Below, piece by piece: positions 52,701-61,301 of a stretch of 64,000 nt of DNA (position 1 is its first letter; each line of letters begins with the position of its first letter). The stretch covers positions 1 through 64,000 of the forward strand of contig CANHGO010000001.1 in the NCBI GenBank assembly GCA_947460975.1. Direction: 5' to 3'. The notes under the pieces were generated by a model. The model saw only the letters and a list, made by a program, of their open reading frames with translations. It was not told the origin of the DNA and did no database searches. Made by a program: the position numbers and the translations under genes. The DNA comes from Cytophagaceae bacterium. Lineage in GTDB: Bacteria > Bacteroidota > Bacteroidia > Cytophagales > Spirosomataceae.

Positions 52701-52879
52701 TTTTTCCCAAAATAATACACTTCAAAATTTTGGCTTGAAAAAAAATGCCATACAAACTTTTGGTATTGAATTCGAGTCTTGTCAAATGGTCTTTGAGATG
52801 GGTAAAAATCTTGCGCAATTAAACTTGTACAAAAGTTCGCCAACAATAAAACCAATATGTATTTAAATATAAGACGCAT
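49793..52879 (-). CDS. Outer-membrane protein: peptidase-MA-like and TolB-like N-terminal part, BamA/D15-like barrel
   Basis: This 1028-residue protein starts with a signal peptide (to about residue 22, LIAQ). Residues about 50-290 resemble a gluzincin-like (peptidase MA) helical domain, but I see no HExxH motif, so protease activity is unlikely. Residues about 290-620 contain TolB/WD40-like propeller strands (LRDFKVSSDGNWLAYVIDES, WQFLDFELSSNAQRMLVRTL). From about 660 the chain becomes amphipathic beta strands ending RANLLGYFIKFDYAFGVDNG and TYLTFGYDF, a BamA/D15-type barrel closing in aromatic Phe. It likely resides in the outer membrane. Function is not established. Confidence 0.75.
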   Translation of the reverse strand: MRLIFKYILVLLLANFCTSLIAQDFYPSQRPFDKTRIQYQKFVWHFFSSQNFEVYYFGKNENLAKTTIQFAESDFQKITQLLSYTPFQKTKIFVYPSQSELLQSNSGISLDNPDEVESENLSKFRLEISFSEDLTNFRKNLIKEISKVYVHDMLYGGSIKDVLQNSLLLSLPEWYLAGISAYVAYGDSPEMNQYMYQVVSSNKVRKPSLARGKEAELLGQSIWNYIAKTYGKQPVGNILNLTRIIRNDQSSISSTLRRPFAKFLKEWYEFYLSESKQYEVNTVATQGITELIQKELNRGEVLRDFKVSSDGNWLAYVIDESGKFQIQLMNLKTKKTNEIFKTGLKDPLRISNGRGPLVFWSKTNSLSILYQNEGKSWLQTFAPLTEKRNSIRMEARKSLGDWQFLDFELSSNAQRMLVRTLRNGQVDVGIYDLKRNRFSPITQDAYDETEAHWVGTTGDVYYVSERYDDTLQNNLAKDGIKSLYCWRADEPSKVQRVFSHKGDYFNIRAVSDSLIYLLVKQYSGNELVSYHINTNKFSFNPIRTGTWDSFDWVKDKIVFKSRDNLTDKIQYMPTDVISNLQTSQWIPTLDNNQSADLTIQDSVADSTLNQNLTARDKRNAELKKARLDRQASLRLRKETGKLTGPIEYQNSFVINNSEGNFRVDPVRGLGYSFEVKMNDLLENHLVRTGIFVTSNLKNTDLWGEYSYLANKIDWFVRIDRKVLDQQTETYSQKIRFNRLEIKGVYPFDLSNKLSFSGIFTSNRAFDQFNLATPEDLATYGGTKLEYTFDNTIHWAENLRTGFRMNVSAENQLGLTNGLGFNRFKIDARHYLKLSNTFLIASRISASHAVGAAARQTILGGMDNWLFINTDSRNKENPLGMQGIAQRDVFMSDFATSLRGFNMNKLSGNSHLLVNLELRIPLKSLLSPDFSKSRFMNSFQFVGFTDIGSAWTGTNPFSRTNGFNTNVYGGGTNPFKATVTDFRNPFLFGYGVGTRANLLGYFIKFDYAFGVDNGEVKTPITYLTFGYDF

Positions 52880-52911
52880 TTAGGGAAAGTCGGAAAATCA
52901 AATTTAACGAT

Positions 52912-53928
52912 TTAAATGTAAAATAAATGATTAAATCGCCGAATTGATGCATCAGGATGAACCATTTTTTTTTCTTGAAGTTCACTTACAAATTCATTAG
53001 CAAAATAAGGAATTAAAGAAGCCCCTTTAGAACCAAATCCATTAAAAATACCGACTGGTTTTTCGGGATGCATGCCGACAAAAGGTCTTCGATCCTGTGT
53101 AGCTGGCCTAACACCGACCATTTTCTCTATTTCAAGGTAATCGTTTACTTTGAATTGGGCCAACTTATCTTTCAATTCCTCATGGGCAGAGACCGTAGGC
53201 TCGGATCCAAATTCATCCCAACGATAAGTTGCACCTACTTTAAATGAATCCTGTCCAATGGGCAACAAAAATCCATTTTTATTTAAAATGAAAGATGGGT
53301 CTGCTTGTGCCGTTTTAACTTTAAGTAATTCTCCCTTAGCCGGTAAAAAATTTAGACATGACCACAAAGGGTTTTTCATCCCATGAAATCCCTCACAAAA
53401 TATAACATGAGAAAAAGTAGAAATATCTGTTTGGCCCTCAACAAACTCCTTGTCAAAAAACACACCCATCTCACGAAAAAAGCATTGAGATGAACGTAAT
53501 AAATGAGGCACATCCACCCAGCCAGCTTTTTTTACCCACACCCCATCTGATTTCCAATCCAAAAATACATTGTCTATGTCGGCTCGCCGAGCGTTCAACC
53601 AATCCGCCATTTCTGAATTAGCAAAGGGACGAAATAATGGCATTGGGAAAAAGAAAGAGGCGTTTAGTTTTTTTTCAAGCGCCTGATAATAGGGAAATAA
53701 ATACGTAAAGATTTCATCAGATAACCAGGTAGTTTCTAGTTTTCGACCTGTAATCGGATTAAAAATACCGCCTGCAGCATTAGAAGATGTAAAATGCGTA
53801 GAACTAGAATCCCAGATTTGGAATTCAATATTTTGCTGATGTATATGATGGGCTAATATCGTGCCGGCCAAACCATGGCCCACAATCAAAATAGGTTTAT
53901 TAGATTTCACCTTGAACTCTCCGTACAT
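52912..53928 (-). CDS. FAD-dependent amino-acid oxidase-type (DAO-family) oxidoreductase
   Basis: The 338-residue flavoprotein has the dinucleotide-binding start PILIVGHGLAGTILAHHI and the DAO-family pattern GGIFNPITGRKLETTW and C-terminal GVRPATQDRRPFVGMHPE, FNGFGSKGASLIPYFA. Such enzymes oxidise amine groups of glycine, amino acids or modified tRNA bases (MnmC-like). Its ATG lies 29 bases inside the end of cmk, so translation is coupled to it; a GTG at 53910 is a possible shorter start. The exact amine substrate is unknown. Confidence 0.8.
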   Translation of the reverse strand: MYGEFKVKSNKPILIVGHGLAGTILAHHIHQQNIEFQIWDSSSTHFTSSNAAGGIFNPITGRKLETTWLSDEIFTYLFPYYQALEKKLNASFFFPMPLFRPFANSEMADWLNARRADIDNVFLDWKSDGVWVKKAGWVDVPHLLRSSQCFFREMGVFFDKEFVEGQTDISTFSHVIFCEGFHGMKNPLWSCLNFLPAKGELLKVKTAQADPSFILNKNGFLLPIGQDSFKVGATYRWDEFGSEPTVSAHEELKDKLAQFKVNDYLEIEKMVGVRPATQDRRPFVGMHPEKPVGIFNGFGSKGASLIPYFANEFVSELQEKKMVHPDASIRRFNHLFYI

Positions 53929-54586
53929 GTGCTAAAACAAACTCTACTTGTTCATCCATACTCCTAAAAGAAGTATCAAGATCAATCGCGTCCACTGCCC
54001 GCTTCAGTGGGCCTTCACTCCGATTCGAATCTATTTCATCACGCTTCACCAAATTTTCAATAATTTCTTCCAATGGTAAATCTTCCCCTTTTTGCAAAAG
54101 CTCTAACTTGCGTCTTTGAGCGCGTATATGTGGTTCAGCGGTCATAAATATTTTCAATTCCGCATTTGGAAAAACAACGGTACCTATATCTCGGCCATCC
54201 ATCACAATTCCTTTTTTCTCCCCCATTTTTTGTTGGAGCGCAACCATCGCATGGCGAACGATTGGCAAAGCACTCACTTGGCTAACCATATCCGAAATAA
54301 ACATCATTCTTATTTCGTTTTCGACATTTTCCCCATTTAAATACGTGTCGGAAGATTGTTTAGCAGGATTAAAAACAAAAGTTATTTCAATTTCTTTAAG
54401 CGCATTCGCCACTTGGTTCAAATCCAATAAAGAGATTTCATTGCGATGAAAATACAAGGCTACTGCTCGATACATGGCACCAGAATCCACAAAAGCATAA
54501 TGCAAAACAGCTGCTACGTGACGAGCCGTTGTGCTTTTTCCACAAGAAGAAAATCCGTCTAATGCGATGACTATTTTTTTCGACAT
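53900..54586 (-). CDS. cmk: Cytidylate kinase
   Basis: Cmk phosphorylates CMP and dCMP with ATP, feeding nucleotide synthesis. The 228-residue protein has the P-loop ALDGFSSCGKSTTARHVA (most homologues read GPAGAGKS), YAFVDSGAMYRAVALYFHRN, the NMP-binding region with VMDGRDIGTVVFPNAELKIF, and the lid RKLELLQKGEDLPLEEIIEN with KRDEIDSNRSEGPLKRA. Length is normal. It is followed by the overlapping FAD oxidase gene and preceded by the alpha/beta hydrolase gene by two bases. Confidence 0.95.
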   Translation of the reverse strand: MSKKIVIALDGFSSCGKSTTARHVAAVLHYAFVDSGAMYRAVALYFHRNEISLLDLNQVANALKEIEITFVFNPAKQSSDTYLNGENVENEIRMMFISDMVSQVSALPIVRHAMVALQQKMGEKKGIVMDGRDIGTVVFPNAELKIFMTAEPHIRAQRRKLELLQKGEDLPLEEIIENLVKRDEIDSNRSEGPLKRAVDAIDLDTSFRSMDEQVEFVLAHVRRVQGEI

Positions 54587-54588
54587 AA

Positions 54589-55296
54589 TTAAATAAAAGC
54601 ATTAATGGCCTCAAAACAAGCGCTGGGAGCTTCATATGGCCCCTGATGACCTACGTCTTGTAAAATTACTAATTTATGTTGGGCTTTATCTTGTAAAACC
54701 GCTTTAATTAAATCGGTGGAAATTAATGCATCCTCACTCCCCTGAATAAATAAAAAAGGGATTTTAGTTTTGGCTAAAAAAAGCTGATAATCAGGTCTGT
54801 TTTTCATCGCTAAAGAAGAAGCAATTAAGCCTTCCTTTAACAAATTTTGATACCGAACAACCAAACTACTTAGTAATTCGGCATGAGTTTCGGCAAATTT
54901 TGGTGCAAACAAATTAGGTACAAATGGACCTAAAAAATCTTTTACTGAATATTTATTCAAAAATTCAATGGTACGATCGCGCCCCAGTTTTTTCTCCTCC
55001 GTATCAGCCCAAGGACTTGAATGAAGCATCACGACTTGATGAATTTGACCAGAAAATTGTTCGGCCATGGCTAACGCGACATAGCCGCCCATTGAGTGAC
55101 CAACTAAAATGAATTTAGTGTTTCCTGGTAAATCCGACATGATTTTAATGGCATAATCTTTAATATCTAGACAATCCGTCCAGGTAGAATAGTCGACGAC
55201 AATGTATTCAAAAGGCCAAGAAAACAAGGGTAAAAAATCTGACCATACGCGTTGGTCTTCCCCAAATCCGTGTAAGAAAACGAATTTAGTAGACAT
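54589..55296 (-). CDS. Alpha/beta hydrolase
   Basis: The 235-residue cytoplasmic hydrolase has the nucleophile elbow VGHSMGGYVALAMA with Ser68, an oxyanion segment FLHGFGEDQRVWSDF near the N-terminus, an acid candidate in IQGSEDALIST and the catalytic His217 in DVGHQGPYEAP. It could be an esterase, lipase or a MenH-like enzyme; no distinctive substrate motif is visible. It sits two bases from cmk and one base from the lipoprotein gene in a compact minus-strand operon running from clpP. Confidence 0.88.
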   Translation of the reverse strand: MSTKFVFLHGFGEDQRVWSDFLPLFSWPFEYIVVDYSTWTDCLDIKDYAIKIMSDLPGNTKFILVGHSMGGYVALAMAEQFSGQIHQVVMLHSSPWADTEEKKLGRDRTIEFLNKYSVKDFLGPFVPNLFAPKFAETHAELLSSLVVRYQNLLKEGLIASSLAMKNRPDYQLFLAKTKIPFLFIQGSEDALISTDLIKAVLQDKAQHKLVILQDVGHQGPYEAPSACFEAINAFI

Positions 55297-55297
55297 G

Positions 55298-55813
55298 TTA
55301 ATAATAGGTATTTAACAATCCCAAAATGGTGAAAAGCAAACCGATAAAGGCAGAAATACCTCCGATTAAACCTAGTCCAAACACACTAAGTACGATACCA
55401 ATCACTAATAATGTAACCCCTATTTTCAATCGAGGTTCCCAATGATTAGCACCCGCCTTTTTTTCAGCCCTTTTATTTTGAGCCTTAAATTTTCGAATAG
55501 TTTGAACCACTTCTTGTTGATGCAAATACTTTTGGATTTTTACATTTCTTTTAGCAGTAGAATTCCTTGATGAAGCTTGAATAATTTGAACATCACTCAA
55601 TTGATTTTCAGACGCAATCTCCAAGGAGGGAGTCAAAAAAGAAGATTGAGTAGGTATGAACATAGAACGACTGGCCAATAATTGTGGCTCTTTTTGGTTG
55701 ACGACAACACTCCGACTCCTAAAATTTGAAAAGTAACCTTTGGTGCGCGAGCAAGAGCTTACACTAAGAAAAAGTAAAAAGGGAATGATTAATAATTTAA
55801 ATTTAAGCGACAT
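55298..55813 (-). CDS. Small lipoprotein with C-terminal membrane segments, overlapping clpX
   Basis: Starting at the ATG at 55813 (171 residues) puts a lipoprotein signal at the N-terminus ([19 protein letters not shown]); a further upstream codon at 55858 would add 15 non-signal residues. A basic, Ser/Gln-rich middle (about 40-115) follows, then two hydrophobic stretches ([20 protein letters not shown] and [15 protein letters not shown]). The start overlaps the clpX stop by 11 bases, so it is translationally coupled to clpX. I do not recognise the family; the C-terminal pair resembles small Bacteroidota membrane proteins of unknown role. Confidence 0.7.
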   Translation of the reverse strand: MSLKFKLLIIPFLLFLSVSSCSRTKGYFSNFRSRSVVVNQKEPQLLASRSMFIPTQSSFLTPSLEIASENQLSDVQIIQASSRNSTAKRNVKIQKYLHQQEVVQTIRKFKAQNKRAEKKAGANHWEPRLKIGVTLLVIGIVLSVFGLGLIGGISAFIGLLFTILGLLNTYY

Positions 55814-57044
55814 GATCAATCTGATGGAAAACTGTGCGTTCAAACTTAGTTTTAGCATATGTTAAATCAACTTTGAAATCCTTCAAATTTTCTTGAGATG
55901 GAATTTCGTACATTGCGTCATTCATGATGGCTTCCATGATAGACCTTAAACCTCTGGCTCCTAATTTAAATTGCATCGCCTGCTCCACTAAATAGCTCAA
56001 TGCTTCCTTAGAGAAGCTTAATTTAACACCCTCCATATCAAAAAGCTTGCTATATTGTTTGACAAGCGCATTTTTGGGTTCAGTTAAAATGGACAATAAT
56101 GCGACACTATCTAAGGGATTCAAATATGTAATCACAGGAAGTCGCCCTAATAATTCAGGAATCAATCCAAATGATTTTAAATCTTGAGCCGAAACATATT
56201 TCATGATTTGATCTTGTTCAAAAGACTTATGAAACGTATCATCTCCTGAAAAACCAATCGGCCTAGCGTTCAATCTTTTGGCAATATGACGTCCAATTCC
56301 ATCAAAAGCACCTCCACAAATAAATAGGATGTTTTCCGTATTGACCGCAATCATTTTTTGATCCGGATGTTTACGTCCCCCCTGAGGTGGAACATTAACG
56401 ATGGAACCTTCCAATAATTTCAATAAAGCTTGTTGGACCCCTTCGCCAGAAACATCACGAGTAATCGATGGATTATCTGATTTTCTAGCAATTTTATCAA
56501 TCTCGTCGATGAACACAATGCCGCATTCAGCTTTGGCCACATCGTAATTAGCCGCCTGTAATAGTCTGGTTAAAATCGTCTCCACATCCTCACCTACATA
56601 ACCAGCCTCCGTAATCACGGTGGCGTCAGCAATACAAAATGGCACTTGAAGCCGTTGGGCTAATGTTCTGGCCAAATATGTTTTTCCAGTACCGGTCTCC
56701 CCTACCATTAAAATATTTGACTTCTCGATCTTCACTTCGTCATTTGACGCAGGTTGCATCAAACGTTTATAATGATTGTATACAGCCACAGAAAGATGTT
56801 TTTTTGCTTCATCTTGTCCGATTACATACTCATCTAAATACGCTTTTAAGTCTTTAGGTTTGACTAATTCAAACTTTTTATCTGATGTTTTTTCCTTGCC
56901 TTCTGGACCCAACTCCTCTTTAACAACCTCATATCCTTGCTGCAAGCAATTATTGCAAATATGGCCTTCTATTCCAGACAATAGCATGCCCACTTCATTT
57001 TTGGAACGACCACAAAAAGAGCAATTTATTTTTTTAGTTGCCAT
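55803..57044 (-). CDS. clpX: ATP-dependent Clp protease ATP-binding subunit ClpX
   Basis: ClpX unfolds tagged proteins and feeds them to ClpP. The 413-residue protein has the N-terminal zinc module (Cys8, 11, 30, 33), Walker A GETGTGKT at 115-122, pore loop GYVGEDV at 149-155, Walker B VFIDEIDK at 177-184, and the IGF loop in RPIGFSGDD that docks into ClpP. The sensor-2 [11 protein letters not shown] is present. It lies three bases after clpP and is followed by the overlapping lipoprotein gene. Confidence 0.98.
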   Translation of the reverse strand: MATKKINCSFCGRSKNEVGMLLSGIEGHICNNCLQQGYEVVKEELGPEGKEKTSDKKFELVKPKDLKAYLDEYVIGQDEAKKHLSVAVYNHYKRLMQPASNDEVKIEKSNILMVGETGTGKTYLARTLAQRLQVPFCIADATVITEAGYVGEDVETILTRLLQAANYDVAKAECGIVFIDEIDKIARKSDNPSITRDVSGEGVQQALLKLLEGSIVNVPPQGGRKHPDQKMIAVNTENILFICGGAFDGIGRHIAKRLNARPIGFSGDDTFHKSFEQDQIMKYVSAQDLKSFGLIPELLGRLPVITYLNPLDSVALLSILTEPKNALVKQYSKLFDMEGVKLSFSKEALSYLVEQAMQFKLGARGLRSIMEAIMNDAMYEIPSQENLKDFKVDLTYAKTKFERTVFHQIDHVA

Positions 57045-57047
57045 GAA

Positions 57048-57755
57048 TTAGACAGTCCGAGTTAAAATTTCATCAATCAAACCATATGCTTTGGCTTCTT
57101 CTGATTTCATCCAATAATCTCGATCGGAATCTTTTTCAATTTCTTCAAAAGATTTACCTGAATGTTTCGCTAAAATTTCATACAATTCTTGACGTATTTT
57201 AACAATTTCTCTAGCTGTAATTTCGATGTCACGTGATTGTCCTTGCGCCCCACCCGATGGTTGGTGAATCATAATTCTTGCATGCTCTAAAGCTGAACGC
57301 TTTCCGGCAGCACCACCTGCCAACAAAACAGCGCCCATAGAGGCTGCTAAAGAAGTACAAACCGTAGAAACATCTGGACGTATGTAATTCATGGTATCAT
57401 AAATACCTAAACCTGCATAAACAGATCCTCCTGGGCTATTAATGTACATCACAATGTCTTTTTTGGCATCAGTAGATTCCATAAAAAGTAATTGGGCCAC
57501 GATGATGTTGGCCATATAATCATCCACAGGCACGCCCATAAATATAATACGATCCATGATTAACCTAGAAAAAACATCGATTTGAGCGAAACGCATTGGA
57601 CGCTCCTCAATGATGTACTGGGTCATATCTTCAATTTGATGAATGGGGCGATCGCCAATATTATTCATGTATTGGTCAACGGCAAGGCCATTTAAACCTC
57701 TATGATGCACGGCATACTTACGAAACTCTTCTCCAGATAAATCCTTAGGAATCAT
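57048..57755 (-). CDS. clpP: ATP-dependent Clp protease proteolytic subunit
   Basis: ClpP forms the tetradecameric serine protease chamber. The 235-residue protein has Ser139 in [10 protein letters not shown] and His164 in IMIHQPSGG, with the acid in the C-terminal KDSDRDYWM region. The N-terminal extension of about 30 residues ([14 protein letters not shown]) is typical of Bacteroidota. clpX follows immediately. A minus-strand TAGATTTG -7 box at 57775-57782 lies 20 bases before the start and may drive clpPX. Confidence 0.97.
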   Translation of the reverse strand: MIPKDLSGEEFRKYAVHHRGLNGLAVDQYMNNIGDRPIHQIEDMTQYIIEERPMRFAQIDVFSRLIMDRIIFMGVPVDDYMANIIVAQLLFMESTDAKKDIVMYINSPGGSVYAGLGIYDTMNYIRPDVSTVCTSLAASMGAVLLAGGAAGKRSALEHARIMIHQPSGGAQGQSRDIEITAREIVKIRQELYEILAKHSGKSFEEIEKDSDRDYWMKSEEAKAYGLIDEILTRTV

Positions 57756-57774
57756 GATATTTTTATTTAAGATT

Positions 57775-57782
57775 CAAATCTA
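57775..57782 (-). promoter_or_regulatory. -7 box for the clpPX operon
   Basis: On the minus strand this reads TAGATTTG, matching TAnnTTTG, 20 bases upstream of the clpP start. No clear TTTG at the -33 position. It lies downstream of the trigger factor terminator. Confidence 0.4.
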
Positions 57783-57842
57783 CAATTTTTCGAGTTAAAA
57801 TTGATATGCACTAAACCGAAAAACCATTAGGTTAGTTCACAG

Positions 57843-57867
57843 AAAACCCCGCAAAAACGGGGCTTCC
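57843..57867 (-). terminator. Rho-independent terminator of trigger factor
   Basis: On the minus strand the hairpin CCCCG (57862-57858) with CGGGG (57851-57847) around a 6-base loop is followed by TTTTC. It lies about 20 bases after the tig stop, before clpP. A long T-tract also precedes it. Confidence 0.7.
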
Positions 57868-57886
57868 TAAAAAAAAAATAAAAAAC

Positions 57887-59227
57887 TTATAGTGCGGCAG
57901 CTATTGCTTTAAATTTATCCACATCTATTTTACTCGTTTTGAAAGAAATATTTTCTACAATTGCATTGGATACCTTGTCCGCAAATGCTTGATTATATAA
58001 ATTCATGAAATTATCAGATTTAGACTTATCACTTAAATAGCCCATCGCAATTTTTTCAATCATTTCTTCGATGCCAGGCTGATCCGATGACAAATAACCA
58101 CCAAATTGCTGACGCACCATATCTTTAGCTTTTTCTACAACCTCCGCATATTCTACTTTAACTTCAAATTTATCCGCTACGCTATTCTTAATTAAATTCC
58201 AGCGAATATCCTTCTTCACATTATCAAAATCTTTCTCAATATCATCAGCAGTAAATTTACCCTCATTGATACGAATAAGCCACGTCTTTAAAAAAGCATC
58301 TGGAAGGTCAATTTTAATTTGATCCAATAAAGCCTTCTCCGCATCTATTTTCAATAAATAATTAGCTTCTCGCTTATAATTTTCATCTACTATTTTAACC
58401 AACTCTTCTCTAAACGTTTTTTCATCTGAAGCCTTGCCAGCACCTAATACTTTATCAAAAAATTCTACATTTAATTCAGAAGGAATTTGGCGAGTAATAT
58501 CTTCCACCACATAGGTCACCTTTCCTTTTAAATCAGCAACTTCATCTTCCTTCTTTCCCGTGGCCAATGCCAAAGACTTATCATCCACAAACACCTTATC
58601 GATTTCAAATTTCAATGTATCGTCTTTTTTGGCACCCAAAAATATTTTCTTAGACTTGTCCTTAATGGCATGCAATGGAATGGCAGATTTCTCAACCCAA
58701 TCCCCTTGCGTAAATGTTCCAAAAACTAAATCACGATCTTCTACCGTATCTGGATGTGTTTGCTCACCAAATTGCTTTTTTAAATTTTCAATCGTCTCTT
58801 CGATTTCCTTTTTCTCAGCTTTGATTTCGTAAGAAGTAAGTGATTTGATTTTTGACAAGTCAACCGTAAAATCACCATGAAATCCTAAATCATAATGAAA
58901 GGTGAATTCAGTGTCTTTTTCCCAATCGATGGAATCGGTTTCCTCCACCGCAGGAAGTGGCTCGCCGACTAAATTCAATTTATTTTCTTTGATATAATCA
59001 CTTACCGTATGACCTAATAAATGATTGATTTCCTCGACAAGAACGGATTGACCATATAATTTTTTGACTAAAGCCATAGGAACCATTCCGGGACGAAATC
59101 CCTTTATGCTCGCCTTCTTGCGATAATCCTTTAATTTGGCGTCAACTTTTTCTTGATAATCGGCCTCTGATACAACAACTGACAAACGACCTTGTAAATC
59201 CTTTGCGTGGTTGAGTGAAATATTCAT
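57887..59227 (-). CDS. tig: Trigger factor (ribosome-associated chaperone)
   Basis: The start is the ATG at 59227 (446 residues); the upstream in-frame codon at 59266 would read through the tRNA terminator. Trigger factor binds the ribosome exit tunnel and shields nascent chains. The N-terminal ribosome-binding domain has the signature region KASIKGFRPGMVPMALVKKL (the family reads GFRxGKxP; here Gly-Met replaces Gly-Lys, as in other Bacteroidota). The PPIase region (about 150-245) is divergent, and the C-terminal arms are helical. It is a normal-length member. tig-clpP-clpX order is conserved across bacteria. Confidence 0.95.
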   Translation of the reverse strand: MNISLNHAKDLQGRLSVVVSEADYQEKVDAKLKDYRKKASIKGFRPGMVPMALVKKLYGQSVLVEEINHLLGHTVSDYIKENKLNLVGEPLPAVEETDSIDWEKDTEFTFHYDLGFHGDFTVDLSKIKSLTSYEIKAEKKEIEETIENLKKQFGEQTHPDTVEDRDLVFGTFTQGDWVEKSAIPLHAIKDKSKKIFLGAKKDDTLKFEIDKVFVDDKSLALATGKKEDEVADLKGKVTYVVEDITRQIPSELNVEFFDKVLGAGKASDEKTFREELVKIVDENYKREANYLLKIDAEKALLDQIKIDLPDAFLKTWLIRINEGKFTADDIEKDFDNVKKDIRWNLIKNSVADKFEVKVEYAEVVEKAKDMVRQQFGGYLSSDQPGIEEMIEKIAMGYLSDKSKSDNFMNLYNQAFADKVSNAIVENISFKTSKIDVDKFKAIAAAL

Positions 59228-59251
59228 ATGATTATATTTTAAATTTCTATT

Positions 59252-59289
59252 AAAAAAAGCCCCCAAAACCTTAAGAGTGTTGAGGGCTT
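59252..59289 (-). terminator. Terminator between tRNA-Leu and trigger factor
   Basis: On the minus strand AAGCCCTCAACAC (59289-59277) pairs with GTTTTGGGGGCTT (59269-59257), with two imperfect pairs, and runs into seven T. It lies six bases after the tRNA 3' end, ending its transcript. Confidence 0.75.
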
Positions 59290-59294
59290 GCTAT

Positions 59295-59379
59295 TGGTAC
59301 GGGCGAAGGGACTCGAACCCCCATGCCTCGCGGCGCCAGATCCTAAGTCTGGTATGTCTACCAATTCCACCACGCCCGC
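59295..59379 (-). tRNA. tRNA-Leu (anticodon UAG)
   Basis: The 85-base minus-strand sequence folds as a class II tRNA: acceptor arm GCGGGCG with CGCCCGT (one G-T pair), the D-loop TGGTAGACA, the anticodon arm CAGACTTAGGATCTG with anticodon TAG, a long variable arm and the T-arm GGGTTCGAGTCCC. The CCA end is encoded. Confidence 0.97.
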
Positions 59380-59392
59380 GTAATTTGGAGTG

Positions 59393-59424
59393 CAAAGGTA
59401 ATTAGCAAAAATAACTATTCCAAA
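59393..59424 (-). promoter_or_regulatory. Bacteroidota-type promoter of tRNA-Leu
   Basis: On the minus strand TTTG (59424-59421) and TACCTTTG (59400-59393) are separated by exactly 20 bases, matching the -33/-7 consensus. The tRNA 5' end is 13 bases downstream. This is the best promoter match found in the window. Confidence 0.65.
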
Positions 59425-59489
59425 ATGATTGATATATTTATGAATAAAGAAAAATCTGATTTAAATTTGACTAACAAAACCGCTCCAAA

Positions 59490-59600
59490 ATGGAATCTGA
59501 AGAAATAAATCCTCGTTGGGGTAAATGGTACATCGGCCTTATTGCATTCCTAATTTCGGTGATTGTTTTTTTCGTGATTATATCCAATCAATTTCAATAA
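59490..59600 (+). CDS. 36-residue single-span membrane peptide upstream of a sodium:solute symporter
   Basis: The short frame encodes MESEEINPRWGKWYIGLI and then a hydrophobic stretch (about residues 14-32), ending NQFQ. Its stop is three bases before the symporter ATG, so it is almost certainly co-translated. The shape (acidic N-terminus, Trp-rich edge, one helix) resembles small accessory subunits of transporters. It has no recognised family and could also act as a leader peptide. A T-rich stretch lies within its coding region. Confidence 0.65.
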   Translation: MESEEINPRWGKWYIGLIAFLISVIVFFVIISNQFQ

Positions 59601-59603
59601 AAT

Positions 59604-61301
59604 ATGGAATATTTAGATTGGATTGTATTGATTTTAACCATTGGCGGAATTGTCGCTTATGGTAGTTGGCAAGGAAAACAAACCAAACAATCGTTGAAAG
59701 GTTTTTTATTGGCCGACCGAGAATTACCTTGGTACCACATATTGTTGTCGGTCATGGCCACACAGGCTTCGGCAATCACCTTCTTATCAGCTCCGGGCCA
59801 AGCCTACACCGATGGCATGAGGTTTGTCCAATTTTATTTGGGTTTGCCCATCGCCATGATCGTTTTGTCAGTTACCTTCATTCCGCATTATTACCAATTA
59901 AAAGTATATACTGCCTACCAATTTTTGGAAAAAAGATTTGATTCAAAAACTCGGATTTTAACAAGTTTATTTTTTTTAATCCCAAGGGCTTTGTCGACAG
60001 GAGTAACAATCGCCGCCCCGTCCATTATTTTATCCACTTTATTAGGCTGGGATTTATCCTGGACCAATGCCATTACAGCGGCCATCGTGACTACTTATTG
60101 CATTCTAGGGGGATCTAAGGCCATATCCTATACGCAAATGCTGCAAATGTCGGTTGTATTAGCAGGTATGGTTATGGCGGGAGTCCTGATTATTTACAAG
60201 CTACCCGAGGAGGTTGGCTTAAAAGAATCCCTGCACATTGCGGGAAAAATGGGTAAGATCAATTTGATTGATTGGAAGTTCGATTTAAATAATCGCTACA
60301 ATATTTGGTCTGGGATTATCGGAGGTTTCTTTTTACAGTTATCATATTTTGGGACGGATCAGAGCCAAGTAGGCCGGTATTTAACTGGTCAATCGGCCTC
60401 AGAAAGTAAAAAAGGGTTGCTTTTAAACGGATTTCTGAAAATTCCGATGCAATTTTTCATCTTGCTCGTTGGCATTTTAGTGTTCGTTTTTTACCAATTC
60501 AATGAACCACCCATGTTCTTTAACAAGAACTCAGAAGCAAAGTGGGTCGCGACGAAGGGGTATGAAAAGTTTGAAAAAGAAAAATCAGCCATCTTTCTGG
60601 CTAAAAAGGACTTAGATATCCAGTTAATTCATTCGTTAGATAAGCCAGGCGAAACCTCAAAAATCAAAAATGAATTACAAAAATTACAGGTAAGGCAAGA
60701 TGAAGTCAGGAAAGAAGCGGTGGCATTCGTCAACAAAAATGAGCAAAAAATAGAGCCTCAGGATACTAATTACATATTTTTGCGATTTATTATAGACCAA
60801 TTACCCATTGGAATAGTTGGATTTTTAATCGCCATGATTTTGTTGGCCTCCATGGGATCTATGGCATCGGCATTTGGCTCTTTGACCTCGACCAGTATGG
60901 TGGATATTTATCAAAGGTTTTTAAATAAAAATTCGACCAACAAGCATTATTGGATTGTATCGAAATTGATTACCCTAGGCTGGGGAATTTTATGTTTAAT
61001 CGTAGCACAGTTTGCCGTTAATATGGGAAGCTTGATCGAGGTGGTCAACATCCTAGGCTCGTGGTTTTATGGGACTATTTTAGGAGTTTTTCTATGTGCA
61101 TTTTACTTGCCTAAGACAAAAGGAAGCCATGTATTTTGGGCTGCTTTGTTGGCAGAAGCATTTGTCATTTACGCTTGGAAAGTAGATTTGATGGCATTTT
61201 TGTGGTTAAATGTCCTAGGGTGCTTATTGGTCATGATCTTTTCGCTAATTTTACAAAACATTAGCAGCCTTTACCAAAGAATATCATCTACAAATAATTA
61301 A
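59604..61301 (+). CDS. Sodium:solute symporter (SSS family)
   Basis: The 565-residue protein has about thirteen membrane spans and SSS-family motifs: the first span YLDWIVLILTIGGIVAYGSW, then LADRELPWYHILLSVMATQA and SAITFLSAPGQAYTDGM, and the sodium-site region LASMGSMASAFGSLTS. A hydrophilic insert at about residues 300-390 (KNELQKLQVRQDEVRK) is predicted coiled coil, common in Bacteroidota members. It probably imports a sugar, sialic acid or organic acid with sodium. It overlaps the next gene by one base (TAATG), but the MBOAT pair seems functionally unrelated. Confidence 0.92.
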   Translation: MEYLDWIVLILTIGGIVAYGSWQGKQTKQSLKGFLLADRELPWYHILLSVMATQASAITFLSAPGQAYTDGMRFVQFYLGLPIAMIVLSVTFIPHYYQLKVYTAYQFLEKRFDSKTRILTSLFFLIPRALSTGVTIAAPSIILSTLLGWDLSWTNAITAAIVTTYCILGGSKAISYTQMLQMSVVLAGMVMAGVLIIYKLPEEVGLKESLHIAGKMGKINLIDWKFDLNNRYNIWSGIIGGFFLQLSYFGTDQSQVGRYLTGQSASESKKGLLLNGFLKIPMQFFILLVGILVFVFYQFNEPPMFFNKNSEAKWVATKGYEKFEKEKSAIFLAKKDLDIQLIHSLDKPGETSKIKNELQKLQVRQDEVRKEAVAFVNKNEQKIEPQDTNYIFLRFIIDQLPIGIVGFLIAMILLASMGSMASAFGSLTSTSMVDIYQRFLNKNSTNKHYWIVSKLITLGWGILCLIVAQFAVNMGSLIEVVNILGSWFYGTILGVFLCAFYLPKTKGSHVFWAALLAEAFVIYAWKVDLMAFLWLNVLGCLLVMIFSLILQNISSLYQRISSTNN

